This document shows, one piece after another, positions 16,910 to 25,342 of a stretch of DNA of 64,000 nucleotides. A program made the translations under genes and the position numbers. Each line of letters opens with the position of its first letter. Positions within the stretch are counted from its first letter, which is position 1. Location: assembly GCF_010974945.1 (NCBI RefSeq), contig NZ_JAAIVB010000079.1, positions 208,681 through 272,680 on the forward strand. The letters are read 5' to 3'. Source of the DNA: Noviherbaspirillum galbum. Lineage in GTDB: Bacteria > Pseudomonadota > Gammaproteobacteria > Burkholderiales > Burkholderiaceae_D. The notes under the pieces are model-generated. The model was not told the DNA's origin, did not search any database, and saw only the letters and a list, made by a program, of their open reading frames with translations.

Positions 16910-17507
16910 TGGTTTCGCTTTCCATGATCAGCTTGCGCAAGGCATCGGCATCCGCCCGCATCAGCCTGCCATCCTGCTGCCGGCCGCCACGCACGTCGCC
17001 GGCTTCGTACAGCGCGAGGTGGATGCCCTCGTTCTGCCACATGAAGCTCAGGGTTTCGACCGGCTCTCCCCTGTTGCTGAAGTGGGCGGTTTCCGACACG
17101 TCGAAATCCACGTTCTTGTTCAGCAGGAAGATTTCCACGTCCTTCGCGCTGTCCACGAACAACTGCAGGTGGACGTCGGAATGCTCGCCCGCCGTCCCGT
17201 TGAGCACGGCGCCGGTGATCCACGGGGAAAACCGGTCGAGTTCCTCCATCATCCGCAGCGCGACCTTTCTCAAATGCAAAAGCCTGGCCGGCTGGGTATC
17301 ACCGAAAAACAGTTCGTTGTACTGCCTCACCTCCTCTTCGATCTGTTCATTGTCCGGCATGTATTCGCCGCGCACCCTGGTATTGCCGAGGATCTGTTTC
17401 GCTGCCTTGCGCTTGGCCGTGCCGTAGTCCGCGCCGTCCTCGGCGATCAGCCGGGCCGCCGCCGCCGCGATTTCCGCGCGCAGCATTTCTAGGTTCGAAT
17501 TGCTCAT
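16902..17507 (-). CDS. Conserved protein, possibly nucleotidyltransferase-like (unidentified)
   Basis: I do not recognise this 201-residue protein with certainty. The N-terminal half is helical and charged (LRAEIAAAAARLIAEDGADYG, AAKQILGN). The middle contains ITGAVLNGTAGEHSDVHLQL and DSAKDVEIFLLN, loosely recalling the GS-x-DxD strand of nucleotidyltransferases; however, the Asp spacing is not canonical. The C-terminal half (HFSNRGEPVETLSFMWQNEG, HLALYE) looks like a beta-rich domain. No signal peptide or membrane helix is seen. It overlaps the TlpA gene by eight bases and is divergent from mpl (130 bases between starts). Codon use is like its neighbours, so it is a resident gene. The context suggests no clear pathway. 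Confidence 0.7.
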   Translation of the reverse strand: MSNSNLEMLRAEIAAAAARLIAEDGADYGTAKRKAAKQILGNTRVRGEYMPDNEQIEEEVRQYNELFFGDTQPARLLHLRKVALRMMEELDRFSPWITGAVLNGTAGEHSDVHLQLFVDSAKDVEIFLLNKNVDFDVSETAHFSNRGEPVETLSFMWQNEGIHLALYEAGDVRGGRQQDGRLMRADADALRKLIMESETNE

Positions 17508-17637
17508 GACCGGAATGATACTCCGTACGGTTTACCCGCGAGCGTCGGGTAGAATGGCGGATTCCCCAAAACGCTTCGGAACGGTTCTTGGACCTTTCCG
17601 CCGGCGGTTCGGTCAGATTATTTTTTTACACTCCGAC

Positions 17638-19014
17638 ATGCATATCCATATCCTCGGCATCTGCGGCACCTTCATGGGCGGCCTCGCCGTGCTGGCCAAG
17701 GAAGCCGGGCACAAGGTGACCGGCTGCGACGCCAACGTCTATCCGCCGATGAGCACCCAGTTGCAGGCTCAGGGCATCGAGCTGATCGAAGGCTTCGGCC
17801 CCGAGCAGATCAGCCTCCAGCCAGATCTTTACGTCATCGGCAACGTCGTGTCGCGCGGCAATCCCCTGATGGAAGAAATCCTCAACCGCGGCCTGCCTTA
17901 TACCTCCGGGCCGCAATGGATAGGGGAGCATATCCTGCGCAGCCGCTGGGTGCTGGCGGTCGCCGGCACGCATGGCAAGACCACCACGACCTCCATGCTG
18001 GCCTGGATCCTCGAAGACGCCGGCTACCATCCCGGCTTCCTCATCGGCGGCGTGCCGATGAACTTCGGCATTTCCGCGCGCCTGTCCGGCAAGGAAGCCG
18101 GTTCCGGTTTCTTCGTCATCGAAGCCGACGAATACGACACCGCCTTCTTCGACAAGCGCAGCAAGTTCGTGCACTACCACGCGAAGACGGCCATCCTCAA
18201 CAACCTCGAATACGACCACGCCGACATCTTCCCCGACCTCGGCGCCATCGAAACCCAGTTCCACCATCTCGTGCGCACCGTGCCCGGCGTCGGCCGGGTG
18301 ATCGCCAACGGCCGCGAGGAATCGCTCGGGCGCGTGATCGCCCGCGGCTGCTGGAGCGAGCAGGAATGGTTCGGCACGGACGACGGCAAGGGCTGGTCGC
18401 TGCAAACGCATGACGACGGTAGCTTCGACGTCGCGTTCAACGGCGAGGCCCAAGGCACGGTGTCCTGGGCGCTGACCGGCGAGCACAACCGCATGAACGC
18501 GGTCGCCGCCATCGCCGCCGCCCGCCACGTCGGCGTGCCGCCGGCCCAGGCGATCGCCTCGCTGGCCCGGTTCGAGAACGTCAAGCGGCGCATGGAAGTG
18601 CGCGGCACGGTCAAGGGCATCACCGTCTACGACGACTTCGCCCACCATCCGACCGCCATTTCCACCACGGTCGCCGGCCTGCGCCGGAAGATCGGCGGCG
18701 AGCGCATCCTCGCGGTGCTCGAACCGCGTTCCAACACCATGAAGCTCGGCACCATGAAAAGCGCCTTGCCCGCCAGCCTGACAGATGCCGACCTGGTGTT
18801 CGGCTATGGCGCCCGGACCGGCAAGGACGCCCTCGGCTGGAACCTCGGCGAGGCACTCGCGCCGCTCGGCGACCGCGCCACGGCGCATGACGACCTCGAC
18901 GCCCTGGTCAAGTCCATCGTGGCCGCCGCGCGTCCCGGCGACCATGTGCTGGTGATGAGCAACGGCGGCTTCGGCGGCGTGCACCAGAAAATCCTGGACG
19001 CCCTGGCTTCATGA
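17638..19014 (+). CDS. mpl: UDP-N-acetylmuramate:L-alanyl-gamma-D-glutamyl-meso-DAP ligase
   Basis: Mpl reattaches recycled tripeptide to UDP-MurNAc, feeding the cell-wall recycling pathway that AmpD also serves. The 458-residue protein has the Mur-ligase layout: an N-terminal Rossmann domain (MHIHILGICGTFMGGLAVLA), the central ATP site VAGTHGKTTTTSML, the metal/substrate region FVIEADEYDTAFFDKRSKF and LNNLEYDHADIF, and a C-terminal domain (ALTGEHNRMNAVAAIAAA, VYDDFAHHPTAI, LEPRSNTMKLG). The DDFAHHPTAI and EPRSNTMK segments are typical of Mpl rather than MurC. The frame opens 46 codons earlier, but that part lies over the unknown divergent gene's upstream region. Its stop overlaps the next start (ATGA). 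Confidence 0.95.
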   Translation: MHIHILGICGTFMGGLAVLAKEAGHKVTGCDANVYPPMSTQLQAQGIELIEGFGPEQISLQPDLYVIGNVVSRGNPLMEEILNRGLPYTSGPQWIGEHILRSRWVLAVAGTHGKTTTTSMLAWILEDAGYHPGFLIGGVPMNFGISARLSGKEAGSGFFVIEADEYDTAFFDKRSKFVHYHAKTAILNNLEYDHADIFPDLGAIETQFHHLVRTVPGVGRVIANGREESLGRVIARGCWSEQEWFGTDDGKGWSLQTHDDGSFDVAFNGEAQGTVSWALTGEHNRMNAVAAIAAARHVGVPPAQAIASLARFENVKRRMEVRGTVKGITVYDDFAHHPTAISTTVAGLRRKIGGERILAVLEPRSNTMKLGTMKSALPASLTDADLVFGYGARTGKDALGWNLGEALAPLGDRATAHDDLDALVKSIVAAARPGDHVLVMSNGGFGGVHQKILDALAS

Positions 19015-19604
19015 TCCTGTACCTGCACGGCTTCCGTTCCTCGCCGCTGTCCTTCAAGGCGCGCCTGCTGGGCGAACGCATGCGTGCGCTCGGCCTGGCG
19101 GACCGCTATGCCTGTCCGCAGCTGCCGGCATCGCCGCGCGACGCCATCGCAATGGCCGAGTCGCTGATGGCCCCCCATGGCCAGGACGCCTGCCTAATCG
19201 GGTCCTCGCTCGGCGGCTACTACGCCACCTGGCTGGCCGAACGGCATGGCTGCAAGGCGGCGCTGCTGAATCCGGCGATCAAGCCGCCGCGCGACCTGGA
19301 ACGCTACGTCGGCGTGACCACCGCCTATCATTCCAGCGAGCGCTTCGAATTCAAGCGCGAATACATCGGCGAACTCGAGGCCCTGGCGGTGGAGCGCATC
19401 AGCCGCCCGGAACGGTATTTCCTGCTGGCCGCCACCGGCGACGAAGTACTCGACTGGCGCGAAATGCAGGCGCATTACCCCGGCGCGCGCCAGCACATCA
19501 TCCAGGGCAGCGACCACGGCATCTCGGAGTTCGCCGATTACGCCGACGAGGTGCTGGCCTTCTGCGGCATCGGGCGGCCCGGCGCCGCGGAGTCCGGGCG
19601 GTGA
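19011..19604 (+). CDS. yqiA: YqiA-type alpha/beta-hydrolase esterase
   Basis: A 197-residue esterase-like protein of the UPF0227/YqiA family. The N-terminus ILYLHGFRSSPLSFKARLL has the oxyanion strand HGF; the nucleophile elbow is LIGSSLGGYYATWLA with the catalytic Ser in GSSLGG; the acid is in TGDEVLDW and the His in GSDHGISEF. All three catalytic residues are therefore visible. E. coli YqiA hydrolyses short acyl esters in vitro and its natural substrate is unknown. It overlaps mpl by four bases (ATGA) and the following ubiC by four bases (GTGA), within a run of coupled genes. Confidence 0.88.
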   Translation: MILYLHGFRSSPLSFKARLLGERMRALGLADRYACPQLPASPRDAIAMAESLMAPHGQDACLIGSSLGGYYATWLAERHGCKAALLNPAIKPPRDLERYVGVTTAYHSSERFEFKREYIGELEALAVERISRPERYFLLAATGDEVLDWREMQAHYPGARQHIIQGSDHGISEFADYADEVLAFCGIGRPGAAESGR

Positions 19605-20191
19605 GCCGGCGCGGCATCACGCGTGCGCGCTGGGTCGCGCATGTCAATGGCGTGAGTCCGCCGCGCGACCTGCGCGGCTGGCTCACCGATACCGTTTCGC
19701 TCACCCTCAAGCTGAGCGCGAGCGGCAACCAGTTCCGCGTCCGCCGGCTGCGCCAGGCGGTCAGGCCCTGTCTCGGCGACGAGCATCACGCCATCGGCTT
19801 GCCGAAGCCGGGCAAGGTCCAGGAAAGGGAAGTGGTCCTGCATTGCGACGGCTTGCCGGTGGTCTATGCGCATACCGTCGTGCCGCTCGGCGCGACCGCA
19901 TCCGACTGGCCGTTCTTCGCCACGCTCGGGGAGCGTTCGCTGGGCACGACGCTGTTCGGCGATCCGCGCGTGACGCGGGGCGAACTGCGGTATGCGCGCC
20001 TGCATGACGCCCATCCGCTGGCGCGCCGCACCGGCGCGGCCCTCGGCGACATGGTCGACGGTCCGCTGTTCGCGCGCCGCTGCCTGTACCGGCGCGGGCA
20101 GGGCGTGCTGCTGGTGACCGAGGTTTTCCTGCCGGCCATCCGCGAACTGCGCGCGGGCAAACAACATCAAGCGAATCAAGGCAATCGATGA
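19601..20191 (+). CDS. ubiC: Chorismate pyruvate-lyase
   Basis: UbiC removes pyruvate from chorismate to give 4-hydroxybenzoate, the first committed step of ubiquinone synthesis. The 196-residue protein fits the family by WLTDTVSLTLKLSA near the start, the product-binding Arg region REVVLHCDGLPVVYAHTVVP, the GERSLGTTLF segment and the C-terminal LLVTEVFLP with the catalytic-site Glu. The start is a GTG overlapping the yqiA stop (GTGA), supported by translational coupling and by the family start position. Its stop overlaps the rnb start. It is longer than E. coli UbiC (about 165 residues) by an N-terminal segment and a tail. Confidence 0.88.
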   Translation: MSRRGITRARWVAHVNGVSPPRDLRGWLTDTVSLTLKLSASGNQFRVRRLRQAVRPCLGDEHHAIGLPKPGKVQEREVVLHCDGLPVVYAHTVVPLGATASDWPFFATLGERSLGTTLFGDPRVTRGELRYARLHDAHPLARRTGAALGDMVDGPLFARRCLYRRGQGVLLVTEVFLPAIRELRAGKQHQANQGNR

Positions 20192-22194
20192 ATCTGTTCT
20201 TTGAAGAATCCGGCGATTTCAAGGCGGGCACCGTCCTGCAGCAGCAAGGCGAGGCTTACCAGGTGGAGCTGCAGACCGGGAAGCGGACCAAGGTGAAGGC
20301 GCGCGACGTGCTGCTGCAGTTTTCCTCGCCCGACCCGGCCGAGCTGATGACCGAGGCGAAATCGGTCGCCGAGGACATCGACCTCGACTTCCTGTGGGAA
20401 GTGGCGGGCCAGGACGAGTTCGCCTTTTCCGACCTGGGCGTCGAATATTTCGGCCACGATCCGCGTCCCCACGAAGCGGCCGGGCTGCTGCTACGCCTGC
20501 ACAACGCCCCGATCTATTTCTACAAGAAGGGCAAGGGCCGCTACAAGGCGGCACCAGAGGAATCCCTCAAGGCCGCGCTCGCCGGCATCGAAAAGAAGAA
20601 ACAGCAGGCCGTCATCCAGGCCGGGTATGTCGAGGAACTGAAGGCCGGGCGCCTGCCCGACAGTTTCCGCCCGGTCGCCCTGCAGCTGCTGTTCAAGCCC
20701 GACAAGAACAGCCTCGAATACAAGGCGCTCGAAGCGGCCTGCGCCGAGCTGCAGACCACGCCGCAGCGTCTCATGCTGTCCTGCGGCGGCATCGCCTCGC
20801 CCAGGGAACTGCATTACGCCCGCTTCCTGATCGAGCATTTCCCCAAGGGCACCGGCTTCCCGGCGGTGAGCATCCCCGCCGTGCCGGCGCTGCCGGTCGC
20901 CGAGGTGAAGGCCTTCTCCATCGATGACGTGACCACCACCGAGATCGACGATGCCTTTTCCGTCGTGCCGCTGGGCGAGGGCAAGATCCGGGTCGGCATC
21001 CACATCGCCGCGCCCGGCCTGGGCGTGCAGCGCGACGATGCCATAGACGGCATCGCGCGCCACCGCCTGTCCACCGTCTACATGCCCGGCGACAAGATCA
21101 CCATGCTGCCCGACTCCCTGGTGGAAGCCTTCACCCTGGGGGAGGGACGCAATTGCCCGGCGCTGTCGCTCTACGCCGACGTCGACACCGCCGACTGGAG
21201 CGTGCTTGCCACCCAGACCCGCGCGGAAATGGTGCCGATCGCCGCCAACCTGCGGCACAACGATCTCGACGAGGTCGTGACCGAGGACAACCTCGCGGCG
21301 CATGCCGGCGACTATCCCCACAAGGAAGAGATTTCCCAGCTGTGGCAATGGGCGCAGGTGCTCGAGAAGGGGCGCATGGCCAAGCGCGAAGCCTTCGGCC
21401 TCAAGCCCGAGCAGAACAACCGGGTCGACTTCAATTTCTACGTCGAGAACGACGTCGTCAGCATCGTCCGCCGCAAGCGCGGCGCGCCGCTCGACAAGAT
21501 CGTCGCCGAGCTGATGATCTTCGCCAACAGCACCTGGGGCAAGCTGATGCACGACCATGGCGTGCCGGGCATTTATCGCAGCCAAGGCGCGAGCGGCGGC
21601 GGCTGGGCCGCCAAGATGCAGGTGCGCATGCTCACCCATGCCGCGCCGCACCAGGGCCTCGGCGTGGACCAGTATGCCTGGAGCACCTCGCCGCTGCGCC
21701 GCTACACCGACCTCGTGAACCAGTGGCAGATCCTTGCCTGCGCCCAGCACGGCGTGACCGCGCCGCTGGTGGCGCCCTTCAAGCCCAAGGATGCCGACCT
21801 GTTCGCCGTCGTCTCCGCCTTCGACGCGGCCTACGGTGCCTATGCCGATTTCCAGTCCAACATGGAGCGTTACTGGTGCCTGCGCTGGCTGGCCCAGGAG
21901 AACGCCCGCCAAGTCGATGCGGTCGTGCTCAAGGAAGACGTGGTGCGGCTGACCGACATCCCGCTGGTGCTGCGCCTGCCGGGCATGCCGCAGGTGGCGC
22001 GCGGCACGCCGCTGAGGCTGGAGATCATCCGCTGGGACGAGGTGGAACTCGCGGTCGAGGCGAGGATACTCGAGGTCATGCAGGGCACGGCAGATGCCGG
22101 GCCCGCCGTCGTGGAGAACGATGAAGTCGCGCCGACGACCGATGCGGAAGCGGATTCGGAAGCCGATGCGGCGCCGGTGGGGGAGTCGTCCTGA
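20188..22194 (+). CDS. rnb: RNB-domain 3'-5' exoribonuclease (RNase II/R family)
   Basis: A 668-residue hydrolytic exoribonuclease. After an N-terminal beta-rich region comes the RNB catalytic domain, with the metal-binding aspartates in FSIDDVTTTEIDDAFSV (about residues 245-261) and the typical RVGIHIAAPGLGV, HRLSTVYMPGDKITMLP and TSPLRRYTDLVNQWQI motifs. The C-terminus may hold a short S1-like region (RLEIIRWDEVELAVEARILE) but no clear full-length S1 domain as in RNase R. An acidic tail ends the protein. It degrades RNA processively from the 3' end. It overlaps ubiC by four bases and closes the mpl-yqiA-ubiC-rnb run. A REP-like inverted pair lies directly downstream. Confidence 0.9.
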   Translation: MNLFFEESGDFKAGTVLQQQGEAYQVELQTGKRTKVKARDVLLQFSSPDPAELMTEAKSVAEDIDLDFLWEVAGQDEFAFSDLGVEYFGHDPRPHEAAGLLLRLHNAPIYFYKKGKGRYKAAPEESLKAALAGIEKKKQQAVIQAGYVEELKAGRLPDSFRPVALQLLFKPDKNSLEYKALEAACAELQTTPQRLMLSCGGIASPRELHYARFLIEHFPKGTGFPAVSIPAVPALPVAEVKAFSIDDVTTTEIDDAFSVVPLGEGKIRVGIHIAAPGLGVQRDDAIDGIARHRLSTVYMPGDKITMLPDSLVEAFTLGEGRNCPALSLYADVDTADWSVLATQTRAEMVPIAANLRHNDLDEVVTEDNLAAHAGDYPHKEEISQLWQWAQVLEKGRMAKREAFGLKPEQNNRVDFNFYVENDVVSIVRRKRGAPLDKIVAELMIFANSTWGKLMHDHGVPGIYRSQGASGGGWAAKMQVRMLTHAAPHQGLGVDQYAWSTSPLRRYTDLVNQWQILACAQHGVTAPLVAPFKPKDADLFAVVSAFDAAYGAYADFQSNMERYWCLRWLAQENARQVDAVVLKEDVVRLTDIPLVLRLPGMPQVARGTPLRLEIIRWDEVELAVEARILEVMQGTADAGPAVVENDEVAPTTDAEADSEADAAPVGESS

Positions 22195-22485
22195 AGCGGC
22201 GGACTTCGATGGCGCCATACTTGTCATTCCCGCGCAGGCGGGAATCCCGTTTCGCTCGTCCGGATAAACGCACAACGGGATCCCCGCCTGCGCGGGGATG
22301 ACAAAGAAGCTCCGGCAACACCCCCAGACGGACGGGTCTTGTCAACCTCGCCACGCCCCTGCCCAACCCGGCCACACAAGCCGTAAGGATTTGCAACCGG
22401 CAACGAAAAGTCGCGTTCCAGCCTCGGTCTTTGTCGTAAAATTCGAAGCTCAATTCAATGCTCCACGGGCACTTCCCGACGCGTC
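22195..22485. other. Intergenic region rnb to tonB-like gene
   Basis: About 290 bases. The first third holds an inverted pair of REP-like sequences (listed separately). The rest shows no gene; an AT-rich TTGTCGTAAAATTC around 22429-22442 could include a -10 (TAAAAT) for the tonB-like gene, but no convincing -35 is present. Confidence 0.5.
22222..22303. repeat. Inverted pair of REP-like palindromes (BIME-like)
   Basis: A left arm at 22222-22251 (starting TGTCATTCCCGCGCAGGCGG) is matched by its near-perfect reverse complement at 22274-22303, with a 22-base spacer. Each arm also contains its own small palindrome. The stem may protect or terminate the rnb transcript. The same core occurs at 2448 and 26709. 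Confidence 0.75.
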
Positions 22486-23376
22486 ATGGTCATCGCACAA
22501 AACCGGTCCCTGTCGATTGCATTTGCGGCATCGGCGCTGGTGCACATCGCCTTGCTCGCGGTGCGCTTCGTCGCGCCGGACACTTTCCAGTTCAAGCCCG
22601 CCGACCCCGGCCTGGAAGTCATTCTCGTCAATGCCAAGCATGACCGCGCGCCGGTCAAGGCGGAGGCGCTGGCCCAGGCCAATCTCGATGGCGGCGGCCA
22701 GGCCGATGCGGGGCGTTCCAGGTCGCCGCTGCCCGACATGGGCAAGACCGAAAACGGCGACGGCCTGAAAGCCATTCAGCGCCGCATCGAGGAGCTCGAG
22801 CAGCAGCAGCGCATGCTGGCGCAGGCCAACAAGAAGTCGCCGCTGCATGCCGCGCCGGTGAAGGATGCCGTCAAGCCCCAGGCCCAGCCGGCGGACGGCA
22901 CCGATGCGATGGAAAGCGCGCGCGCCATCCTGCGTCGCGAGGCGGAAATCTCCAAGCGCATGGATGATGAAAACAAGCGGCCCAAGAAAACCTTCATTTC
23001 GCCGAGTACGCGTGAAGTCGGTTACGCCATGTATTTCAACCGGGTGCGCGAACGCATCGAAAACATCGGCACGCTCAATTTTCCGCAGAAGGATGGCCGC
23101 AAGCTCTATGGCGAGCTGACCCTGTCGATCGCCATCTTCCAGGACGGCCAGATCTACGCGCACGAGCGCGACGACGGCATCGCGGTCGAACGGTCTTCCG
23201 GCAATCCCGCGCTGGACGAAGCGGCGCGCCGCATCGTGCGACGCGCCGCTCCCTTTGGCGCCTTCGCCAAGAACATGCGGTCCAGCGACCGCGACGACGT
23301 GTGGATCATGACGACCCGCTTCAAGTTCACGCGCGAAGACGCGCTCGAAGCCGAAATGCAGGGGAGAGCGAATTGA
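22486..23376 (+). CDS. TonB-like energy transducer / periplasmic spanning protein
   Basis: The 296-residue protein has an N-terminal membrane anchor (SLSIAFAASALVHIALLAVRF), a Pro/Ala/Lys-containing spacer with a coiled-coil-like stretch (LKAIQRRIEELEQQQRMLAQ) and a C-terminal domain (YFNRVRERIENIGTLNFP, then GELTLSIAIFQDGQIYAHE and SSGNPALDEAARRIVRRAAPF) that matches the TonB C-terminal fold. TonB couples the proton motive force to outer-membrane receptors. No exbB/exbD or receptor gene is nearby; this solitary form beside aroE is common in Burkholderiales and may serve a specialised role. The spacer is charged rather than the classical Pro-Lys-Pro type. Its stop overlaps the aroE TTG start. 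Confidence 0.78.
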   Translation: MVIAQNRSLSIAFAASALVHIALLAVRFVAPDTFQFKPADPGLEVILVNAKHDRAPVKAEALAQANLDGGGQADAGRSRSPLPDMGKTENGDGLKAIQRRIEELEQQQRMLAQANKKSPLHAAPVKDAVKPQAQPADGTDAMESARAILRREAEISKRMDDENKRPKKTFISPSTREVGYAMYFNRVRERIENIGTLNFPQKDGRKLYGELTLSIAIFQDGQIYAHERDDGIAVERSSGNPALDEAARRIVRRAAPFGAFAKNMRSSDRDDVWIMTTRFKFTREDALEAEMQGRAN

Positions 23377-24203
23377 GCCAGCCTGACCGCTATGTGGTGA
23401 TCGGCAATCCGATCGCCCACAGCAAGTCACCCGACATCCATGCCCGATTCGCCGCCCAGACCGGCGAGCATTTGCAGTACGAACGGCTGCTGGTGCCGCT
23501 CGACGGCTTCGCCGATGCGCTGGGCAACCTGATGAAGTCCGGCTGCCGCGGCGCCAACGTCACCGTCCCCTTCAAGCTGGAAGCCTTCGAGCTGTCGAGC
23601 CAGCGTTCCGAGCGGGCCGAGGCGGCCGGCGCGGTGAATACGCTGCGCTTCGACGGCACGGACATCCATGGCGACAACACCGACGGCGTCGGCCTCGTCA
23701 ATGACATCCTTTGCAACACGCCGGTCAGGATCAAGGGCGCGCGCGTGCTGCTGCTGGGCGCGGGCGGCGCGGCGCGCGGAGTCATCCTGCCGCTGCTGGC
23801 GCAGGAACCGGCGGCGCTGTGCATCGCCAACCGCACGGTGGCGAAGGCGGAGGAGCTGGCCGAACGCTTCCAGCAATGGAACGCCGGCAAGAGCCGCCTC
23901 GAGGCTTGCGGGTTCGAGCAGGTCGCGCCCGACTTCGACATCATCATCAATGCCACCTCGGCCAGCCTGAGCGCAGAGCTGCCACCCGTGCCGGCCGCCG
24001 TCTTCCGAGAGGGCGTGTTTGCCTACGACATGATGTACGGGAAGGAACCGACGGTCTTCATGCGCCACGCCGCCAGCCATGGCGCGACCGCGCGCGACGG
24101 CCTGGGCATGCTGATCGAACAGGCCGCCGAAGCCTTCTTCGTCTGGCGCGGCGTCCGGCCGGACACCGGGCCGGTGCATAACGCCTTGCGGGCCGCGCTT
24201 TAG
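23373..24203 (+). CDS. aroE: Shikimate dehydrogenase (NADP+)
   Basis: AroE reduces 3-dehydroshikimate to shikimate. The 276-residue protein has the shikimate-binding motif VIGNPIAHSKSPDIH at the N-terminus, catalytic Lys in NVTVPFK, the Asp in HGDNTDGVGLVND, and the NADP-binding loop LLGAGGAARGVI with the NRT basic pocket (ANRTVAKAEEL). I chose the TTG start because it yields the family N-terminus (SQPDRYVVIGNP), it overlaps the previous stop as TTGA, and GGGGAG lies six bases upstream. The open frame extends further upstream only within the tonB-like gene. Its stop abuts the mtgA ATG, indicating coupling. Confidence 0.94.
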   Translation: MSQPDRYVVIGNPIAHSKSPDIHARFAAQTGEHLQYERLLVPLDGFADALGNLMKSGCRGANVTVPFKLEAFELSSQRSERAEAAGAVNTLRFDGTDIHGDNTDGVGLVNDILCNTPVRIKGARVLLLGAGGAARGVILPLLAQEPAALCIANRTVAKAEELAERFQQWNAGKSRLEACGFEQVAPDFDIIINATSASLSAELPPVPAAVFREGVFAYDMMYGKEPTVFMRHAASHGATARDGLGMLIEQAAEAFFVWRGVRPDTGPVHNALRAAL

Positions 24204-24899
24204 ATGCGGCTGCTGCGCCGCATCCTCGTATGGGCGGTTCTCGCGCCGGTACTCTTCGTGCTGGCGATGCAGCTCTTCTTCTTCCTCCAGATCTGGTGGT
24301 GGGTCGACCACAATCCCGATTCCACCAGCTTCATGCGCCACCAGCTTTCCTTGCTGCGCGAGAAAGATCCCCGGTTCGAACTCAAGCACCGCTGGGTGCC
24401 GTACGATCGCATCTCCGATCATCTCAAGCGCGCCATCATCGCCGCCGAGGATTCCAACTTCGCGGAGCACGAGGGCGTGGACTGGGAAGCGCTGCAGAAG
24501 GCCTACGAAAAGAACAGCAAGAAGGGCAAGGTAGTGGCCGGCGGCTCGACCATCACCCAGCAGCTCGCCAAAAACCTCTTCCTCTCCGGCGAGCGCAGCT
24601 ACCTGCGCAAGGGACAGGAAATCATCATCACCTACATGCTCGAATTCCTCATGGACAAGGAAAGGATCTTCGAGATCTACCTCAACGTGGTGGAATGGGG
24701 CGTCGGCGTGTTCGGCGCAGAGGCCGCGTCGCAGCATTATTACGGCGTGACCGCCGCCCAGCTCGGACCGGCGCAGGCCGCGCGGCTCGCGGTGATGCTG
24801 CCCCGGCCGCGCTTCTATGACAAGAACCGCGGATCGCCGTATCTCGCGCGGCGCACCGACCTGATCCTGCGGCGCATGCGCGCCGCCGAACTGCCTTGA
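24204..24899 (+). CDS. mtgA: Monofunctional peptidoglycan glycosyltransferase
   Basis: MtgA polymerises lipid II into glycan strands at the outer face of the inner membrane. The 231-residue protein has an N-terminal membrane helix (ILVWAVLAPVLFVLAMQLFFF) and a GT51 domain: the catalytic Glu in AAEDSNFAEHEG, the second conserved block GGSTITQQLAKNLFLSGERS, the ERIFEIYLNVVEWG block and YGVTAAQLGPAQAARLAVMLP. No transpeptidase domain follows, which distinguishes it from class A penicillin-binding proteins. The ATG begins on the base after the aroE stop. The aroE-mtgA pairing is common in betaproteobacteria, and mtgA adds to the cell-wall genes in the window (ampD, mpl). Confidence 0.95.
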   Translation: MRLLRRILVWAVLAPVLFVLAMQLFFFLQIWWWVDHNPDSTSFMRHQLSLLREKDPRFELKHRWVPYDRISDHLKRAIIAAEDSNFAEHEGVDWEALQKAYEKNSKKGKVVAGGSTITQQLAKNLFLSGERSYLRKGQEIIITYMLEFLMDKERIFEIYLNVVEWGVGVFGAEAASQHYYGVTAAQLGPAQAARLAVMLPRPRFYDKNRGSPYLARRTDLILRRMRAAELP

Positions 24900-24928
24900 C
24901 CGCATTGACGATAACGAGGGGAGATGCC

Positions 24929-25342
24929 ATGACATTGAAAAAACAGCGGGGAATCAGCCTGTTCTGGTCCGCCGTCGCGGTGGGCGTGTTCACGCTGGCC
25001 TGCATGGCCGCGCTCATGTCCATGCGCCACGAACGCAACTATTTCATGGAAGCCTGGAAAGGCGTCGGCAAGTCGGAAGCCGCGCAGGCCATCCAGAAGA
25101 CCGGGGCGGCGGCGGGCGGCGCGATCCAGCAGCAGGCCGGCGCGAAGGACGGCGCCATGCGCAAGTGCCTCGTCGACGGCAAGGTCACGTATTCCAACGT
25201 GGAATGCGAAGCCCGGGGCGAAGTGGTCAAGATCCGCGACACCGCCGGATTCGAGGCGCCGAAGCTGCCTCCCGCGCCGGCGCCGCAGGGCGAGGGCGCT
25301 CCCGGCCTGCAGGACAGGATGATCGAGAAGGCCGCGAAATGA
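24929..25342 (+). CDS. Small membrane protein, DUF4124-like
   Basis: The 137-residue protein starts at an ATG with GGGGAG eight bases upstream; an alternative start 33 bases earlier overlaps the mtgA stop. One membrane helix (ISLFWSAVAVGVFTLACMAAL) is followed by a basic and Ala-rich segment, then MRKCLVDGKVTYSNVECE, which resembles the DUF4124 pattern (K-x-V-DGKVTYS) found in many periplasmic proteobacterial proteins, and a Pro-rich tail. The two Cys may form a disulfide in the periplasm. It lies 29 bases after mtgA and is probably the last gene of the tonB-aroE-mtgA group. Function unknown. Confidence 0.72.
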   Translation: MTLKKQRGISLFWSAVAVGVFTLACMAALMSMRHERNYFMEAWKGVGKSEAAQAIQKTGAAAGGAIQQQAGAKDGAMRKCLVDGKVTYSNVECEARGEVVKIRDTAGFEAPKLPPAPAPQGEGAPGLQDRMIEKAAK

